A stretch of 64,000 bases of DNA from Algoriphagus sp. (GCF_013373065.1 NZ_JABXIN010000003.1:1-64000); one strand, 5' to 3'; positions 35,001 through 46,426 are shown, counted from the stretch's first letter. Numbers and translations are program-made. Notes: generated from the letters alone by a model not told the origin.

Positions 35001-38000
35001 GTAGTCTGTTCCTAATCTTAAGAATGCGGTGATTTCTCCATCAAGGGCATCTTCACTATCTGCATGGAAAAACATCTTGATTCGTTCAAATTGGACTAAA
35101 TCAAGGGTTAGGTTTTTAAATACAGCACGAGCATCCCGAGCGGCTAAATCCTCAACACAAACCCGGAGAGACTGTTCATTTAGTCTTCGTTCTACAGTCG
35201 ACGTATTATCCCGATCCCGGTTTATTCCTGGAGGAAGTACATAAGGGCTTTGAGTATCGCTTCCTTGCGAGTTTTCTTCGATTCCGACTACATCCACTGT
35301 TACATTTGAGTTGTCCGGCTCTGGAATTTCGAAGAATCCTCTTTCGAAAAGAGACTCTTGGAATACGCGCCATTGGCTACCAATCATTCGGAAATTAGCC
35401 ATTCGTAGCACTACTGGTTGTTCGAAATCAGTCAGATACGTTCGAATCCATCGAATAGATTTAAAGCCGTTGATATTCCCTTGAATTCGATCCGGTTGTC
35501 TGACTGGAATCCTAAAGAGGTACCAATTGACAGATTCCCCTCCAACGTTCGCAGTGACTTTATCTACAATGTAATTTTGACCCACTACCAAATTATCAGG
35601 ACGAAGATCTATTTCATACTCATAATAATTCTCAAGCTCATTGATGGTATTGTCTGTGTTAAGATCTTCGTTGTCAGGAATATTTGTGCCCGATGGGGTA
35701 AAGGAAAGATTGACGTTAGGCTCTACAGGGGAGTTCCCTTCCTGTCCATTGAATTTCTTATAGCGCTCAAGGATTTTGGCATTTTGTGCGTCAAATGATT
35801 CATCCAGATAATATTGGAAGGCGTCCGCAGAAACGTCTTGTAGGATTGTGTTTAGAGCTTGTTGATCGACATTAATTCGATCTAAGAATCGATTTCTAAA
35901 GAAGTTTGCTTCATCATCATTTTTCAACCCATCTAATCCTACATCCTGATTCGCACGAGCTGCCTCGGAGTTGTCAAATGCTGGCAGAAGAAATTGTTCT
36001 CTCGTAATTCTTCCCCATTCATTTTCCCGTGTCTCGGCAGGATCTCCATCGGCTGGGAGACCATTTTCAAATGCATGACTTCCATCTTTCATTACATCCT
36101 CGGAAATATCTCCAAGGTTGAAAAATAGTTTACCTCCTGTGGTATTGTTTTGGTTGAAAATACCGTCAAGCACCCGACCATTTTCTCCACCGATAAATGG
36201 ATCTAACAACCAGAATTCTAAATATTCGATATTGGTTCGATCGAAATCCACCTCGGTGGTTATTGCTCTTGTAACTCCTCCGTAGTTGAGTCTAGGATTG
36301 GGTAAAAGGCCATCCTGACGAAGATTCGGGTTATAATTATACATCCCCCGCTCCGAAGGGAAATAGGCTAATTCGAATAAAGGTTCTGGAGTGATGATTA
36401 CATCCCGGTCCTGTTGAGGAAAAATCTCTTGAGGGACTACACGACGAACATAGTGGTTTTGTCTATCCTCTCGGGTAATATTGGGAGGAACTCCAGGCCC
36501 GCTTTCCCGATAGAAAATATTATCAATATTATACCAGGCTACTCGGGCTCTTCGATAAGTTGCTCCCAAATTGTCCTCTGTTTGCATACTGAGGTCAAAG
36601 CGATTATCTGGGGTTTGCGGTGTGGACCCAAGTTTCCAATTTTGGTTGGCAGCTCCTCCAAGGTTGAAAGGGGTGATGGCAGCTTCAAAATCATCGATGT
36701 AAGAGGCTCCTTCTCCATTCACCCTATTGGAAGTTCCGGGGATTAAATGGGCAAACTCTCCGCTGATTTGTACCTGAGAGACTTCTTTGGTATTGGTGAA
36801 AGGAAGGGCATCTGCCAATTTCGTAAGCCATCTGGATTCATCTGAATAGTTGGCATCTAATCCCCAAAGGCTGTTTCTAATTGTTTCACTTCCTGTTGCA
36901 ATTCGAGTAACATTGGGGCGCTCATTCAGGTAAAGGAAAGTGCCACCTAAATTGAATTTATCGCTAAATAGATAGTCTAGCCGGGTGCCTAATAGACTTC
37001 GAGTTTGAAAAGAAACTAAGTCGGCTTTTTCAAAACTCACGTTGATCTGTTTTCCGGACTGTAAGATTGCATCATTGATGATGACTAGCCTTCCGACATT
37101 GTAGTCTATTGTAAAATCTACTCCTTCAGTTAAGGGGATATTTCCAGCAGTGACGATTACCGAACCTGGGGAAATGTTCAAGCCTGGCAGCTGAATTTCA
37201 CTTGCAGATCCAGCAGTAAGTCTTCCTTTAATGAAATACTTATTTAGTCGAGTGACCAGCTCTGCATCTGCTTGGGTTGTTCTGTAGAGCGTATCATACA
37301 CGTATTTTTCCTTCAATACTCCTTCATTAGGCAAAAAGCGCTTTTCTAAATTTGAACCAAAGGGTTCCAAAACCGGAAAAATCAACAATCCGCGATTGGA
37401 AACCATTGTTAGGCCTTCTACAAAGTCAAAGTTTCCATCAGGAGCGGGGTCATTTTGAGGGTTGAGGTTGTCCAAGCCAGTAAGGCGAATAAGTGGAACA
37501 TCTTTGACTTCCTGTCCCTCCAATAAGGATGGGTTGTCCAAGCCCGTTCGGTCATCCCGATAAATCACCTGAAGTTGAAATCCTTCGCGAAGGATCTGAC
37601 TTGCATTTAGGGAATAAACGTTTTTCATCATCAAGTCCCAAGTTGGAACCTGCGTGTTAATTCGGGCCGGACGCAAAAGCTTCAAAAAGATCAACTCATC
37701 TTCAGGACGGTTTTGATAGTCTTCGGTCAATTCCCCTACTTTATAAACCTGTCCATTGTAGGTGTACTCATAGGAAACCGCCAATACCTCGTCATTCTGT
37801 AATCTTCTGAATAAGGAAATATATCCCAATTGTGCGTTAAAGAAGAACTCGGTTTGGTCTAGCTTTCGAGCGCCATTGATTTGCTCGAAATCAATACCTT
37901 TTCGGATTCCTAAACTACTTTCCATGGCTCTAGATCCGGTGTCAAAAGGTCGGAAAGCTGGATTTTGAGAAATTGAATTGTATAACTGATTGGCGCTATT

Positions 38001-39230
38001 TCCTGTAGGTGCATTGGGATCAGCAGGGCCAATGTTGGGATTTGTTGGATTTAGAAGAACTCGTCCTTCCCCTAGATCCATGAATGCTGCAAAATTCCGA
38101 AGTGTCTCTGTATTTGCAGCTCGGTTCATGACGTAGACCTCGATCCGGGTTACATTGACTCCAGAAAGAACCTGTGGAAGCCCACGTAACCAACGTTCAT
38201 AATTGTCTCTGAAAAAATGGGAAAGGAAGAAATGCCGATTTTCGTCATAATTTGATGCTTGAATCTCGAAGGTTCTGCCTTGTCCGTTTGCATCAATCTG
38301 TAGATTATCCCTTCTGCCACGTTGGGTAGAAGCTACCGCAGTTACATTTAATTTTCCAAACTGCATTTGCGTCTTGACTCCAAAAAGGTTCTGAGCACCT
38401 TGAATCAAGCGGTTTTGAACCGGCATGGATACATTTCCAATCTCAATGGATTGAATGATGTCTTCCTCAAATCCATCAAATTCAAGTTTGAGCTGGTTTT
38501 GAAAATCAAAGGAATTGTTGGAATCAAAATTGGCCGCGATTTTCATTTTTTCACCCAAGGAGCCATTGACTGCCATTTGGATTTGTTGGTTGAAGTTGAA
38601 GCCGCCATTTCGCTGTTGACGGATCGGAAGGGTTGGATTGTCAACTCTTCGGAAAATCGCCCCAAAGTCCAGATTTACATATCCAGTAGGTTGGATATTA
38701 ATATCTGACCCTCCGAAAATTCTGTCAAAATTAGGGCTGACGGTCAATGGAGGTACTAATCCACGACCTTCAACTGCACTTTCCCCATCTCCTCCGCGCG
38801 CTCTATTTCGCCAATACTCTTGACGGACTTTATATTCTTGGATTTGGGAAAATTCTTCAAAATCGTACTCTTGCCCAGTCCCCACTTGGGAGCTATCCAT
38901 TTCATCGAAAATATTATAACGAAGCTGTGAAGTGGAATCTATTTTGACCTGAACTGATCGATCAAATAGGGATCTAGGAAAAAAAGGAGAATAAACATTT
39001 AAAAAAGGATTTCCTAAGGGGTAAAGCGGATTCGTTCGCTGATTTTGCCACAGCAAAAAAGAAGGGGCTAGCCTTCGTTGATTCAGGGAGTCTATTTTCG
39101 TTTGGGTAGAATCTGTACGAGTCTGTTGGCTATATGCATCCGCAAAACCAACAAACAATCCAAACAGGATGAAGCAAATTGTACCCAGCGCTTTCCCCCT
39201 GCAAAAAGTCAGTATCGTACGAAAGTTCAA
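32094..39230 (-). CDS. sprA: Type IX secretion translocon SprA (Sov)
   Basis: A 2378-aa outer-membrane protein, full length for SprA, which forms a 36-strand barrel and is the pore of T9SS. A signal peptide lies at about residues 15-35 ([18 protein letters not shown]). Features typical of the family are the early [20 protein letters not shown], a central Asn/Asp-rich region with [12 protein letters not shown], and the C-terminal barrel ending [12 protein letters not shown]. It works with PorV and PorU encoded 11-14 kb away. ruvA is 12 bases upstream and gcvH downstream. Confidence 0.97.
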   Translation of the reverse strand: MNFRTILTFCRGKALGTICFILFGLFVGFADAYSQQTRTDSTQTKIDSLNQRRLAPSFLLWQNQRTNPLYPLGNPFLNVYSPFFPRSLFDRSVQVKIDSTSQLRYNIFDEMDSSQVGTGQEYDFEEFSQIQEYKVRQEYWRNRARGGDGESAVEGRGLVPPLTVSPNFDRIFGGSDINIQPTGYVNLDFGAIFRRVDNPTLPIRQQRNGGFNFNQQIQMAVNGSLGEKMKIAANFDSNNSFDFQNQLKLEFDGFEEDIIQSIEIGNVSMPVQNRLIQGAQNLFGVKTQMQFGKLNVTAVASTQRGRRDNLQIDANGQGRTFEIQASNYDENRHFFLSHFFRDNYERWLRGLPQVLSGVNVTRIEVYVMNRAANTETLRNFAAFMDLGEGRVLLNPTNPNIGPADPNAPTGNSANQLYNSISQNPAFRPFDTGSRAMESSLGIRKGIDFEQINGARKLDQTEFFFNAQLGYISLFRRLQNDEVLAVSYEYTYNGQVYKVGELTEDYQNRPEDELIFLKLLRPARINTQVPTWDLMMKNVYSLNASQILREGFQLQVIYRDDRTGLDNPSLLEGQEVKDVPLIRLTGLDNLNPQNDPAPDGNFDFVEGLTMVSNRGLLIFPVLEPFGSNLEKRFLPNEGVLKEKYVYDTLYRTTQADAELVTRLNKYFIKGRLTAGSASEIQLPGLNISPGSVIVTAGNIPLTEGVDFTIDYNVGRLVIINDAILQSGKQINVSFEKADLVSFQTRSLLGTRLDYLFSDKFNLGGTFLYLNERPNVTRIATGSETIRNSLWGLDANYSDESRWLTKLADALPFTNTKEVSQVQISGEFAHLIPGTSNRVNGEGASYIDDFEAAITPFNLGGAANQNWKLGSTPQTPDNRFDLSMQTEDNLGATYRRARVAWYNIDNIFYRESGPGVPPNITREDRQNHYVRRVVPQEIFPQQDRDVIITPEPLFELAYFPSERGMYNYNPNLRQDGLLPNPRLNYGGVTRAITTEVDFDRTNIEYLEFWLLDPFIGGENGRVLDGIFNQNNTTGGKLFFNLGDISEDVMKDGSHAFENGLPADGDPAETRENEWGRITREQFLLPAFDNSEAARANQDVGLDGLKNDDEANFFRNRFLDRINVDQQALNTILQDVSADAFQYYLDESFDAQNAKILERYKKFNGQEGNSPVEPNVNLSFTPSGTNIPDNEDLNTDNTINELENYYEYEIDLRPDNLVVGQNYIVDKVTANVGGESVNWYLFRIPVRQPDRIQGNINGFKSIRWIRTYLTDFEQPVVLRMANFRMIGSQWRVFQESLFERGFFEIPEPDNSNVTVDVVGIEENSQGSDTQSPYVLPPGINRDRDNTSTVERRLNEQSLRVCVEDLAARDARAVFKNLTLDLVQFERIKMFFHADSEDALDGEITAFLRLGTDYTDNYYEIEVPLIITPKGTRDPRQIWPLENEIDIAIQEIVSVKTDRDNQGLPLNLPFSKSIRQYKVTVVGRPELNQTQGAMIGVRNPGTGAGGSRSVCIWANELRVTGQNESNGWAANAFMNAKIADLAVVSASIRHNSIGFGGLETRLSQRTREATTQYDISTNIKADKLLPEELGVSIPVYLSVENSNTRPEFDPLNPDVPFEVALQKFETDQERDAYQSIAQDQLSRKNISLNNVRKIKTNPEAPDRFYDLSNFAFSYAVGTVTQTNAQIERYEFKTNRGNITYSFAPKPLTFEPFKNSEGMSSPYLKLIKDFNLNFAPTQLLARVDVDRKFLRSQYRNDQLSTSGVDPLFQKSFFMNRFYTLNWDLSKNLRVDYSASVMAVVDEPQGDLDTQEKIDSVRTNFWNFGRRTNYNHNVNLNYTIPFDKVPLVNWIRADYRYNTTYTWMTGAIGQRDTLGNVIQNTREQTISGKLDLIRLYNKNKKLEALNAPRRPSIPGRNTTSAEDTIGNPFSNKLLKFLMSVKEITFNYGLTEGTFLPGYLPNTGLLGMDRAFTNPGLAFIFGSQDPQIRNELAARGLMAPSAELTQPFEQNRAMNLRLGALVEPFRDFRITLNAEKREVGRYQEIFRNSADNPGEYLSISPLRNNSAYSITTILLGTSFSRDDAENNSPLFQDFENNRAIIKDRLDALNPNSGEYSINGQDVLVPAFLAAYRGQDAGDMNLNPFPKTPLPNWRIDYSGLSRIKGLSDVFTSINISHSYTSTYDASNFSNSLQYQQGLELYNTLQNRQFPNEINDEGQFIPIYVLNQVVLSERFSPLIGLDLMTKGRLNVAVNYNKERNLGLNFSNAQVTEQKSNDFGLNIAFTKAGVRIPFKIQGRETILKNDLQLRMDMKIVDTQQVQRKIEEGSTVTNGNLNIQIRPTIGYVINQNLNLTIYFDRTINDPRVTTAFKRASTSFGGQLRFNLSQ

Positions 39231-39242
39231 TCCAAGTTTAAA

Positions 39243-39839
39243 TTATGATGTCTTTAAAGATGCTTTAATTAAATCTTCTAAAGAAATTTCTCCCTTGGTT
39301 TTTTTGAGAACTGCATCAATATTCTTTTCTGCGGCGGCTTTAGGAAAACCAAGCGTAATTAAGGCTTTTAACGCCTCTTCTCGGATTTTATTGCTTGATT
39401 TTAAGAATCCGAGTGGTTGAATACTTTCGGATGCGCCTGATTTTCCAATCTTGTCCTTTAACTCCAAAATGACTCGCTGCGCAGTCTTGAGTCCAATGCC
39501 TTTTACTTGTTTGATGGTGTTTACATCCCCACCTAAAATTGCTTCTTCAATTTCTGAGGTGCTTAAAGAAGAAAGGATCATTAATCCTGTGTTCGGGCCA
39601 ACACCATTGATGCTGATCAAAAGTAAAAAAAGGTGTTTTTCGTCCTCTTCCTTGAAGCCGTAAAGTGTGTGGGCGTCTTCTTTGATGTGGAGGTAGGTGA
39701 GGAGTCGAATCGACTCCTCATCCTTGATTTTGCTGTAAGTCTGAAGGGAAATTTTCACTTCATAACCTATTCCTCCTACATCAATGATGACATAAGTGGG
39801 GTCTTTGAAAGCTAATTTTCCCTGTAGATAGGCGATCAT
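39243..39839 (-). CDS. ruvA: Holliday junction branch migration protein RuvA
   Basis: A 198-aa protein with the OB-fold N-terminus (MIAYLQGKL, VGGIGYEVKIS), two helix-hairpin-helix motifs (INGVGPNTGLMIL, VKGIGLKTAQRVILELKDK) and the C-terminal helical domain III that contacts RuvB. It tetramerises on four-way DNA junctions. It overlaps malic enzyme by 4 bases and precedes sprA by 12 bases, so it is probably transcribed with both. ruvB and ruvC are not in the window. Confidence 0.97.
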   Translation of the reverse strand: MIAYLQGKLAFKDPTYVIIDVGGIGYEVKISLQTYSKIKDEESIRLLTYLHIKEDAHTLYGFKEEDEKHLFLLLISINGVGPNTGLMILSSLSTSEIEEAILGGDVNTIKQVKGIGLKTAQRVILELKDKIGKSGASESIQPLGFLKSSNKIREEALKALITLGFPKAAAEKNIDAVLKKTKGEISLEDLIKASLKTS

Positions 39840-42103
39840 GAAGAAGCTGTTTGAGCGTCAACAACAGCGATAGCAACCATATTCACAATTTCACGGATTG
39901 AACTACCCAATTGAAGGATGTGAACAGGCTTGTTCATACCTAGAAGAATTGGTCCGATTGCTTCAGAGTTTCCTATTTCAGAAAGCAACTTATAAGCAAT
40001 ATTTCCAGAGGCAAGATCAGGGAAGATCAAGGTGTTTGCTCTCTTGTTGATCAATTCAGAGAAAGGATAGACTTCGCGTTGAATTTCATCATTTAAAGCA
40101 ACATTTGCTTGCATTTCTCCCTCAATTACCAAACCTGGGAATCGCTCTTTTGCCATGGCAGTTGCCTTGGCCATTTTAGCAGGAATATCCCCTTTTGCAG
40201 ATCCGAAATTTGAGTAGGAAAGCATAGCCACTCTAGGTTCTACATTAAAGAATTTGACAGCATCGGCAGTAAGCCCAATAATGTCGACTAATTCTTCAGC
40301 TGTAGGATTTAAATTAACAGTGGTATCTGCAAAGAAGAAAGGTCCTTTGTCGGTATTCATGATGTACATACCGGCAACTCGCTTGGCTCCTGGTTTCACT
40401 CCAATTGTATGAAGTGTCGGAAGGATTGTTTTTGGATAATCCCGAGTCAATCCTGAAATAAAGGCATCTGCAAGTCCCGCTTCTACCATCATGGCGCCAA
40501 AGTAATTTCGCTGAGTAACCAGTCTGGAGGCATCCACGGGAGTCATGCCTTTTCGCTTGCGTTTGTCAAAGAGAATTTTGGCAAAACGATCAAGCTGTTC
40601 TGTTTCCTCTTGCGGATCGATGATGGTGACATTCTCAAGATCCAAGGAGCTTTCTTGGATAAGAGCTAAGATTTTCTCTTTATTTCCTAAAAGGATTGGG
40701 TGAGCAATTTTTTCATCTCGGATAATTTGAGCAGCTTTCAAGATTTTACGGTTATCAGCTTCCGCAAATACTACTCGCTTTGGATCTTTTTTAGCTCGAG
40801 CGATGACTACTGACATCAAGCGCTGATCAATACCGATTCGCTCTTGAAGTTCTAACTCATATGCATCCCAATCAGAAATGGTATGTCTAGCCACTCCAGA
40901 ATCAATTGCAGCTTTTGCTACGGCAGGAGCGATTGTGGTAATCAATCTAGGGTCTAAAGGCTTAGGGATAAGATAGAATCGTCCAAAACCTAAATTGCTT
41001 TCACCATAAGCTTTGGTTACAATATCAGGAACAGGTTCTTTGGCCAGCTTAGCGATTGCTTTTGCAGCTGCCAACTTCATGTCTTCATTGATGGCTGTGG
41101 CACGTACATCTAAAGCTCCTCTAAAGATGTATGGGAATCCTAAGACATTGTTTACTTGGTTAGGATGATCAGATCGTCCAGTAGCCATAATCAAATCCTC
41201 CCTAGCCTCAATTGCCAAATCATAAGCGATTTCTGGATCTGGATTGGCAAGGGCAAAAACAATGGGGTTTGGTGCCATGGCTTTGATCTGTTCTTGGGAA
41301 ACTACATTTCCTGCAGAAAGACCTAAAAATACATCCGCGCCATTCAAAGCCTCAGTAAGTGTATGAATATCTCGATCCGTAGCAAATTCAGCTTTGACAG
41401 GATCCAAATGTTTCCTGTCTTTACGGATTACACCTTCCTTGTCACACATGACAACATTCTCAGGCTTAACACCTAGTGACATGTAGAAGCGTGTACAGGA
41501 AACAGCAGAAGCGCCGGCTCCATTTACAACCAACTTGATGTCGGAAATATTTTTCTCAACTAATTCAAGGGCATTCAAAAGTGCAGCGCCTGAGATAATC
41601 GCTGTGCCGTGTTGATCATCATGCATTACGGGGATATTCATTTCCCGCTTGAGTGTTTGCTCAATTTCGAAACACTCTGGAGCTTTGATATCCTCCAAAT
41701 TAACACCCCCAAAGGTTGGCTCTAGGGATTTGATAATCTCGATTAGTTTTTTAGGGTCTTTTTCGTTGATTTCAATGTCAAAGACATCAATTCCTGCGAA
41801 TTTTTTAAAAAGGACGCCTTTCCCCTCCATGACAGGCTTGGAAGCCTCAGGACCGATATCTCCAAGTCCCAAAACGGCCGTACCGTTTGAAATGACCGCG
41901 ACCAAGTTTCCTTTTGCGGTGTATTTGTAAACATTTTCCTGATCGGCTTCGATTTCCTTACAGGGTTCGGCTACTCCTGGTGAGTAAGCCAATGCCAAAT
42001 CCATTTGACTGGAAAGGGGTTTGGACGGAATAACTTCAATTTTTCCAGGTGAGCCCTGTGTGTGATAATTGAGGGCGTCTTCTTTCCGAATTTTAATGGC
42101 CAT
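39836..42103 (-). CDS. maeB: NADP-dependent malic enzyme with phosphotransacetylase-like domain
   Basis: A 755-aa MaeB-type enzyme oxidatively decarboxylating malate to pyruvate. The malic domain (about 1-420) shows AYSPGVAEPC, the DDQHGTAIISGAALLNAL metal-binding and catalytic region, and NAD(P)-binding VVNGAGASA. The C-terminal 320 residues form a phosphate acetyltransferase-like domain (KVVFAEADNRKILKA type, FPDLASGNIAYKL), thought to be regulatory and to sense acetyl-CoA. It is coupled to ruvA and follows DUF4837 by 21 bases. Confidence 0.95.
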   Translation of the reverse strand: MAIKIRKEDALNYHTQGSPGKIEVIPSKPLSSQMDLALAYSPGVAEPCKEIEADQENVYKYTAKGNLVAVISNGTAVLGLGDIGPEASKPVMEGKGVLFKKFAGIDVFDIEINEKDPKKLIEIIKSLEPTFGGVNLEDIKAPECFEIEQTLKREMNIPVMHDDQHGTAIISGAALLNALELVEKNISDIKLVVNGAGASAVSCTRFYMSLGVKPENVVMCDKEGVIRKDRKHLDPVKAEFATDRDIHTLTEALNGADVFLGLSAGNVVSQEQIKAMAPNPIVFALANPDPEIAYDLAIEAREDLIMATGRSDHPNQVNNVLGFPYIFRGALDVRATAINEDMKLAAAKAIAKLAKEPVPDIVTKAYGESNLGFGRFYLIPKPLDPRLITTIAPAVAKAAIDSGVARHTISDWDAYELELQERIGIDQRLMSVVIARAKKDPKRVVFAEADNRKILKAAQIIRDEKIAHPILLGNKEKILALIQESSLDLENVTIIDPQEETEQLDRFAKILFDKRKRKGMTPVDASRLVTQRNYFGAMMVEAGLADAFISGLTRDYPKTILPTLHTIGVKPGAKRVAGMYIMNTDKGPFFFADTTVNLNPTAEELVDIIGLTADAVKFFNVEPRVAMLSYSNFGSAKGDIPAKMAKATAMAKERFPGLVIEGEMQANVALNDEIQREVYPFSELINKRANTLIFPDLASGNIAYKLLSEIGNSEAIGPILLGMNKPVHILQLGSSIREIVNMVAIAVVDAQTASS

Positions 42104-42124
42104 AAAAGCTACGTTAAGTTGGGT

Positions 42125-43222
42125 TTAGCTCCCTTGGTCAGGAACCCAACTCACGTCCGTATTGAGTAAAATGGTCTCAATTTCTCGAAGGGCATCCCGA
42201 TGAACTTCATTCGGATAGTAGACGAATCCTTCGATGTAATAGAGTTTTCCTTTTTTCTCATCCACCATGAGGTAACCTAAGTAGGTTCCACCCATGGTCA
42301 CGTTGTTGGTCCTCCAGGAAGCCCTGATTTCGGTTGTAAAATTATCATTTATAACCATGTTTCGGAAAGCCGGAGGAATTTGTTTTTCAGTTACGACATA
42401 AGAGTTCGGAACTTCAGGATCACCAAAAATGTGATTTTTGGTGATTGAGTCTCTGAGAGTCAGGATATTCTCTGGAAATGTTTGCTCTTCAGACACATAA
42501 TCTTCCACATGAAAAAATAAGCTGATATCCGGTCGGTTTCCTGATGGTGTGGGCTGTCGAAGCCATAAAAAGCCAGGTACAGACTTTGCAATTTGATAAG
42601 ATGCCGGCACATTTACCTGGATTCCAATATTCTTTTCTGCCTCGGCATTGGCTGCTGTATTTTTACGTGCCAATAAGATTTTTTCCAATCTCCCTCTTTC
42701 CCGAACTTCAAAAAGATTTTGAATTCTTGGACCGTTTTTCTTCAGATTTTCTACTAGTTGCTCCTCTGTATTTCCAAAAAGATACAAGACCTCTTGTCCT
42801 ATGGCATATTCATCCTCAACCCGAAGGGAGTAGATGCTGGGATCATTCAGGGCTTTTTCTTTTGATTCTTTTGAAAACTGTGCATTGATCACTTGACTAG
42901 CTCCACCTTTATCATCAAAAGTTGTTACATAGATTAGATTAGTTGACATTTTTAGCATTCGCGTCATTGCCCGAGGATCCACGGTATTGACTTTGAATTT
43001 GCTTTCTGAGCGGATCATTCCCGGAAGGTCTGATTCAAAAATATCACGTAAAGCATCTCCAACTGGTCCTGCGTATTTGACCGAGTCGATGACTAGTATA
43101 ATCTCGCCAATAGAGCCTCGTGCTCTTGGCTTGGTATTCTCAGATAAAGATCCGTTTGAATCACAGGAGGCAAAAATTGCTAAGGAAAGGATGAAGAAAC
43201 TGATTCTGGAAAGGATTTTCAT
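42125..43222 (-). CDS. DUF4837 family lipoprotein
   Basis: A 365-aa protein with a lipobox (LAIFASC, Cys20) and the family-defining RGSIGEIILVIDSVKYAGPVGDALRDIF just after it. The rest is alpha/beta with an FLWLRQPTPSGNRPDISLFFHVEDY segment, all on the periplasmic side. DUF4837 is a Bacteroidota family of unknown function, here as the first gene of the maeB-ruvA-sprA run. No clear promoter is seen in the 143-base gap before it. Confidence 0.88.
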   Translation of the reverse strand: MKILSRISFFILSLAIFASCDSNGSLSENTKPRARGSIGEIILVIDSVKYAGPVGDALRDIFESDLPGMIRSESKFKVNTVDPRAMTRMLKMSTNLIYVTTFDDKGGASQVINAQFSKESKEKALNDPSIYSLRVEDEYAIGQEVLYLFGNTEEQLVENLKKNGPRIQNLFEVRERGRLEKILLARKNTAANAEAEKNIGIQVNVPASYQIAKSVPGFLWLRQPTPSGNRPDISLFFHVEDYVSEEQTFPENILTLRDSITKNHIFGDPEVPNSYVVTEKQIPPAFRNMVINDNFTTEIRASWRTNNVTMGGTYLGYLMVDEKKGKLYYIEGFVYYPNEVHRDALREIETILLNTDVSWVPDQGS

Positions 43223-43308
43223 TCGGTTGTTTGGTTTGTTTTTCTAGCCAAGACTAAAGTAAATACTTTCAAATAGGAAAATTGAATCCTGTTAGGACTT
43301 TTGGGTTT

Positions 43309-43326
43309 TGTTAAAAAAATTTAACA
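43309..43326. repeat. AT-rich inverted repeat upstream of DUF4837
   Basis: TGTTAAA, four A, then TTTAACA forms perfect 7-bp arms in the 143-base gap between the DUF4837 start and the lytic transglycosylase stop. It lacks GC pairs and a following T run, so it is more likely an operator or chance than a terminator. Confidence 0.35.
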
Positions 43327-43365
43327 GAAATCGGGGGATTGAAATCTCTAAATCAGAAGAATTGC

Positions 43366-44769
43366 CTACCCAATAATCAAGCGTTGACCTGGTTTGATTT
43401 GAGTGGAATTGAGATTGTTTAATCGTTTGAGTTGGTCCACTGTCAAACCTTCAAAACGTCTGGATATAATCCACAAAGAATCTCCCGGCTGAACGATGTA
43501 AGTTTTTTGTCCATTTGAATTTGTTTGGACTTGGGCGATGGCCCGGTTAGAACTGCTTCCTATCGGTGCATGAATAGTAAGTCGTTGGCCTACCCGAATT
43601 AAATTGGAAGACAAGCTGTTCCATTCTTTGAGTTGTGATACAGTGACACGGTGATTTTGAGCGATTTTACCGAGGTTATCTCCGCTTTGAACCCGATAGG
43701 TGATGGTATTTCGTTGAATTTCTTTTTCGATAGCAGACTCATCCCGAATAATCAGCTTGTCACTTGCTAAAAGAGTGAGTGGGGGATTACCGAGGGAGTC
43801 TGTAATCCAGGCAAGATTTTCATTGATAAAGTCAACCTTTCCTTTTGGGATATTCAAAGCCATGCTTCGGTTTGTTTCCGGAATTTTTCGCCGCTTTACA
43901 GAAGGGTTTAATTTTTCCAAATCACTCATGCAGAGATTGGTGAGCTCAGAAAGCTTCTCAAAACTTAAAGCACGATCAAATCTTATTTTTTCCGTAGCGA
44001 ATCGATAAGTAGGGTCTTCCAAATGAAGGTTGTGTTCATCTAAATGATGTAAGATGTACATCATTGCTTGGAATTGAGGTACATAGCCTCGCGTTTCTCG
44101 CGGTAAATAGTTGTAGATTTCCCAGAATTTCTGCTTACCTCCAGATCTTCGAATTGCCTTTCGAACATTGCCCGGTCCGCAATTGTATGCAGCAAGCGCT
44201 AATTCCCAATCTCCGAACATGCGGTAAAGCGATTTAAGATACTTTGCAGCAGCTTCCGTCGATTGTTCAGGATCCATGCGGTCATCAATATCCCAGTTCA
44301 CATTCATTCCATACATTCTACCTGTGGCTGGCATAAATTGCCATAAGCCCATGGCGCCTACTCGTGATCTAATTTGAGGGTCTAGCCCAGATTCAATAAT
44401 TGCCAGGTATTTGATGTCATCTGGCATTTCGTGCTTTTCAAGTGTGCTTTCAAACAAAGGAAAGAAAAGATCTTTCCTGGCTAGAATCATTTTGGTGTAA
44501 TCCCGATTTCGAACGGTGAAATATTGTATGAAGGAAAAAATCCGATCGTTTAATTCGAAGGACATTTCGGTGTCCATTTTTTCAACCCTAGCTTTTACTT
44601 GGTCATAGGTGAAATCGGGGATGTATTCGTAATGGTAGTTGGGCTGTACTTCATCTTCTGAAAAAAGTTCAGGAGCTACCAGTTGATTTTCTTGAGAAAA
44701 TGCCTTGATAAAAAACAAACTGCTCGCTGCCAAAACGAATAGAAATTTTCTTCTCAAAGCTGTTTTCAT
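43366..44769 (-). CDS. Lytic transglycosylase with two LysM domains (MltD-like)
   Basis: A 467-aa exported enzyme that cleaves peptidoglycan glycan strands. A signal peptide ends near KAFSQ. The SLT domain carries catalytic Glu126 (IIESGLDP) and the conserved GAMGLWQFMPATGR and ALAAYNCGPGNVRKAI. Two LysM repeats near the C-terminus (RVQSGDNLGKIA from about 360; IVQPGDSLWIIS from about 421) bind glycan. It is 9 bases from gatA and probably transcribed with tatA and gatA. Confidence 0.95.
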   Translation of the reverse strand: MKTALRRKFLFVLAASSLFFIKAFSQENQLVAPELFSEDEVQPNYHYEYIPDFTYDQVKARVEKMDTEMSFELNDRIFSFIQYFTVRNRDYTKMILARKDLFFPLFESTLEKHEMPDDIKYLAIIESGLDPQIRSRVGAMGLWQFMPATGRMYGMNVNWDIDDRMDPEQSTEAAAKYLKSLYRMFGDWELALAAYNCGPGNVRKAIRRSGGKQKFWEIYNYLPRETRGYVPQFQAMMYILHHLDEHNLHLEDPTYRFATEKIRFDRALSFEKLSELTNLCMSDLEKLNPSVKRRKIPETNRSMALNIPKGKVDFINENLAWITDSLGNPPLTLLASDKLIIRDESAIEKEIQRNTITYRVQSGDNLGKIAQNHRVTVSQLKEWNSLSSNLIRVGQRLTIHAPIGSSSNRAIAQVQTNSNGQKTYIVQPGDSLWIISRRFEGLTVDQLKRLNNLNSTQIKPGQRLIIG

Positions 44770-44778
44770 AGGTTTAAT

Positions 44779-46209
44779 TTATTTCGAAATAAGGTTCATC
44801 AAATAATTACTAAATGCATAAAGTTCGGCTTCCTTGAAGGAATTGGCCATAATTTGTAGGCCAATAGGCATTCCAGCTTCATCATTTCCATTAGGGAGTG
44901 AGATAGCTGGAACCCCGGATACAGAAGCTTGTACAGTGAATAAATCCTCCAAATACATCGCTACAGGATCCTCTTTATGCGCTCCAATCTTAAACGCTGT
45001 GGTTGGCGTAGTTGGCATGATAATATAGTCAAAATCATTCAAAAGATTTTCAGTGAAGTCTTTTATCAGTCTTCTGACTTTCTGAGCTTTAGTGAAATAC
45101 GCATCATAATAACTGGCACTTAACACGAAAGTTCCTAGCAAAATTCGTCGCTTCACTTCCTCGCCAAAACCTTCTGTTCTGGTCTTTTTATACATGGATT
45201 CCAAATTATGAGCATTTGGACTTCTGTAACCATATTTTACTCCGTCAAATCTGGAAAGGTTGCTACTTGCCTCTGCAGTAGTTAAAATATAATAGGTAGG
45301 AAGAACATAATCCAAAAGCGGAAAATCGACCTCTTCAACCGTATGACCTTCCTTTTTTAAATTTTCAAAAACGGAAAGCGTGTGATCCTTTATTTCTTTT
45401 TGAAGGATCGGAGATTCAATGGTTTCTTTGAGATAGGCTACCTTGGCCTTTCTGTCAAAATGTAAAAGTTGGCTGTAAGGGAAAACTGGTTTTCTTGAGG
45501 AAGTACTGTCAAATTCATCATGTCCAGCCATGACTTCCATGACTAAAGCATTGTCTTTGACAGTGCGAGAAAAAACGCCAATGGTATCGAAGGAAGATGC
45601 GTATGCTATTAATCCCCATCGAGATACTCGGGAGTAGGTGGGTTTGGATCCAATGACTCCGGTAAAAGCTGCTGGTTGTCTCACGGACCCGCCAGTATCA
45701 GTACCCAAAGAAACAGTACAAAGGTTAGCTTGGACTGCTACGGCCGAACCACCAGACGATCCTCCGGGTACCCTTGTCTCGTCTTGTGCATTTAAGACTT
45801 TTCCGTGGCAGGAGTTCTCATTTGAGCTTCCCATCCCGAATTCATCACAATTGAGTCTTCCAATGATGATAGCATCTTCGTCGATTAGCCGTTGGATAGC
45901 AGTAGTTGTGAACTGGGCTTCATAACCTTTGAGAATCTCAGAGGAAGCATTGGATTCATGACCGGCATAGTTTAAAACATCTTTAATTCCGATCACCATC
46001 CCGGCTAATTTGCCGGCTTTTCCGGAGACTAATTTTTCATCCACCCAAGCTGCTCTGGCAAGAGCGGATTGCCCATAAACTTCAACGAAGGCGTTGAGAT
46101 GCGCCTTCGTCTGAATGTTTGAGAGATAATAACGAACGATTGATTGACAATCAATTTCTCTGTTTTCGAGGGATTTTTGAATTTCCTCGAATGAGTTAAA
46201 TTTTTCCAA
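44779..46209 (-). CDS. gatA: Asp/Glu-tRNA amidotransferase subunit A
   Basis: A 476-aa amidase releasing ammonia from glutamine for conversion of misacylated Glu-tRNA(Gln) or Asp-tRNA(Asn). The Ser-cisSer-Lys triad is Lys76 (GIKDVLN), Ser151 (PGGSSGGSA) and Ser175 (DTGGSVRQPA), with spacing equal to Staphylococcus GatA. gatB and gatC are not adjacent, as is usual in Bacteroidota. It lies between tatA (19 bases) and the lytic transglycosylase (9 bases). Confidence 0.95.
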   Translation of the reverse strand: MEKFNSFEEIQKSLENREIDCQSIVRYYLSNIQTKAHLNAFVEVYGQSALARAAWVDEKLVSGKAGKLAGMVIGIKDVLNYAGHESNASSEILKGYEAQFTTTAIQRLIDEDAIIIGRLNCDEFGMGSSNENSCHGKVLNAQDETRVPGGSSGGSAVAVQANLCTVSLGTDTGGSVRQPAAFTGVIGSKPTYSRVSRWGLIAYASSFDTIGVFSRTVKDNALVMEVMAGHDEFDSTSSRKPVFPYSQLLHFDRKAKVAYLKETIESPILQKEIKDHTLSVFENLKKEGHTVEEVDFPLLDYVLPTYYILTTAEASSNLSRFDGVKYGYRSPNAHNLESMYKKTRTEGFGEEVKRRILLGTFVLSASYYDAYFTKAQKVRRLIKDFTENLLNDFDYIIMPTTPTTAFKIGAHKEDPVAMYLEDLFTVQASVSGVPAISLPNGNDEAGMPIGLQIMANSFKEAELYAFSNYLMNLISK

Positions 46210-46228
46210 AGCTGATAGGCTTTAGGGA

Positions 46229-46426
46229 TTATTTTTTCTTGTCTTTTAGTCCCTCTTCGAGATCATTTTGGATGTCTTTGGTAGCATCTTTAAACTCACG
46301 AATGCCTCGGCCTAAGCCTCGGGCTAATTCCGGAATTCTTTTAGCACCAAATAATAGGAGGATGACCAAGATGATCAGGATGATCGAGCCACCGCCCATA
46401 TTTTGTAGGAAACCCAATGTAGCCAT
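46229..46426 (-). CDS. tatA: Twin-arginine translocase subunit TatA/TatE
   Basis: A 65-aa protein with the standard TatA plan: a short N-terminus, a single helix (SIILIILVILLLFGAKRIPEL), an amphipathic helix (ARGLGRGIREFKDA) and a charged tail ending DKKK. It forms the pore-like oligomer for folded proteins. tatC is not in the window. It is the first gene after a good promoter and leads gatA and the transglycosylase. Confidence 0.93.
   Translation of the reverse strand: MATLGFLQNMGGGSIILIILVILLLFGAKRIPELARGLGRGIREFKDATKDIQNDLEEGLKDKKK

Noticed and set aside
35418..35798. A 126-codon plus-strand open frame inside sprA, with several other antisense frames in the same gene.
   Set aside because: They lie opposite a clearly conserved long gene, have no recognisable domains and no promoter or start context, and reflect codon bias in sprA.
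43309..43326. Inverted repeat as a transcription terminator for the lytic transglycosylase or DUF4837.
   Set aside because: The stem has a single GC pair at each end region and no T tract after it on the relevant strand; it is also upstream of the DUF4837 start.
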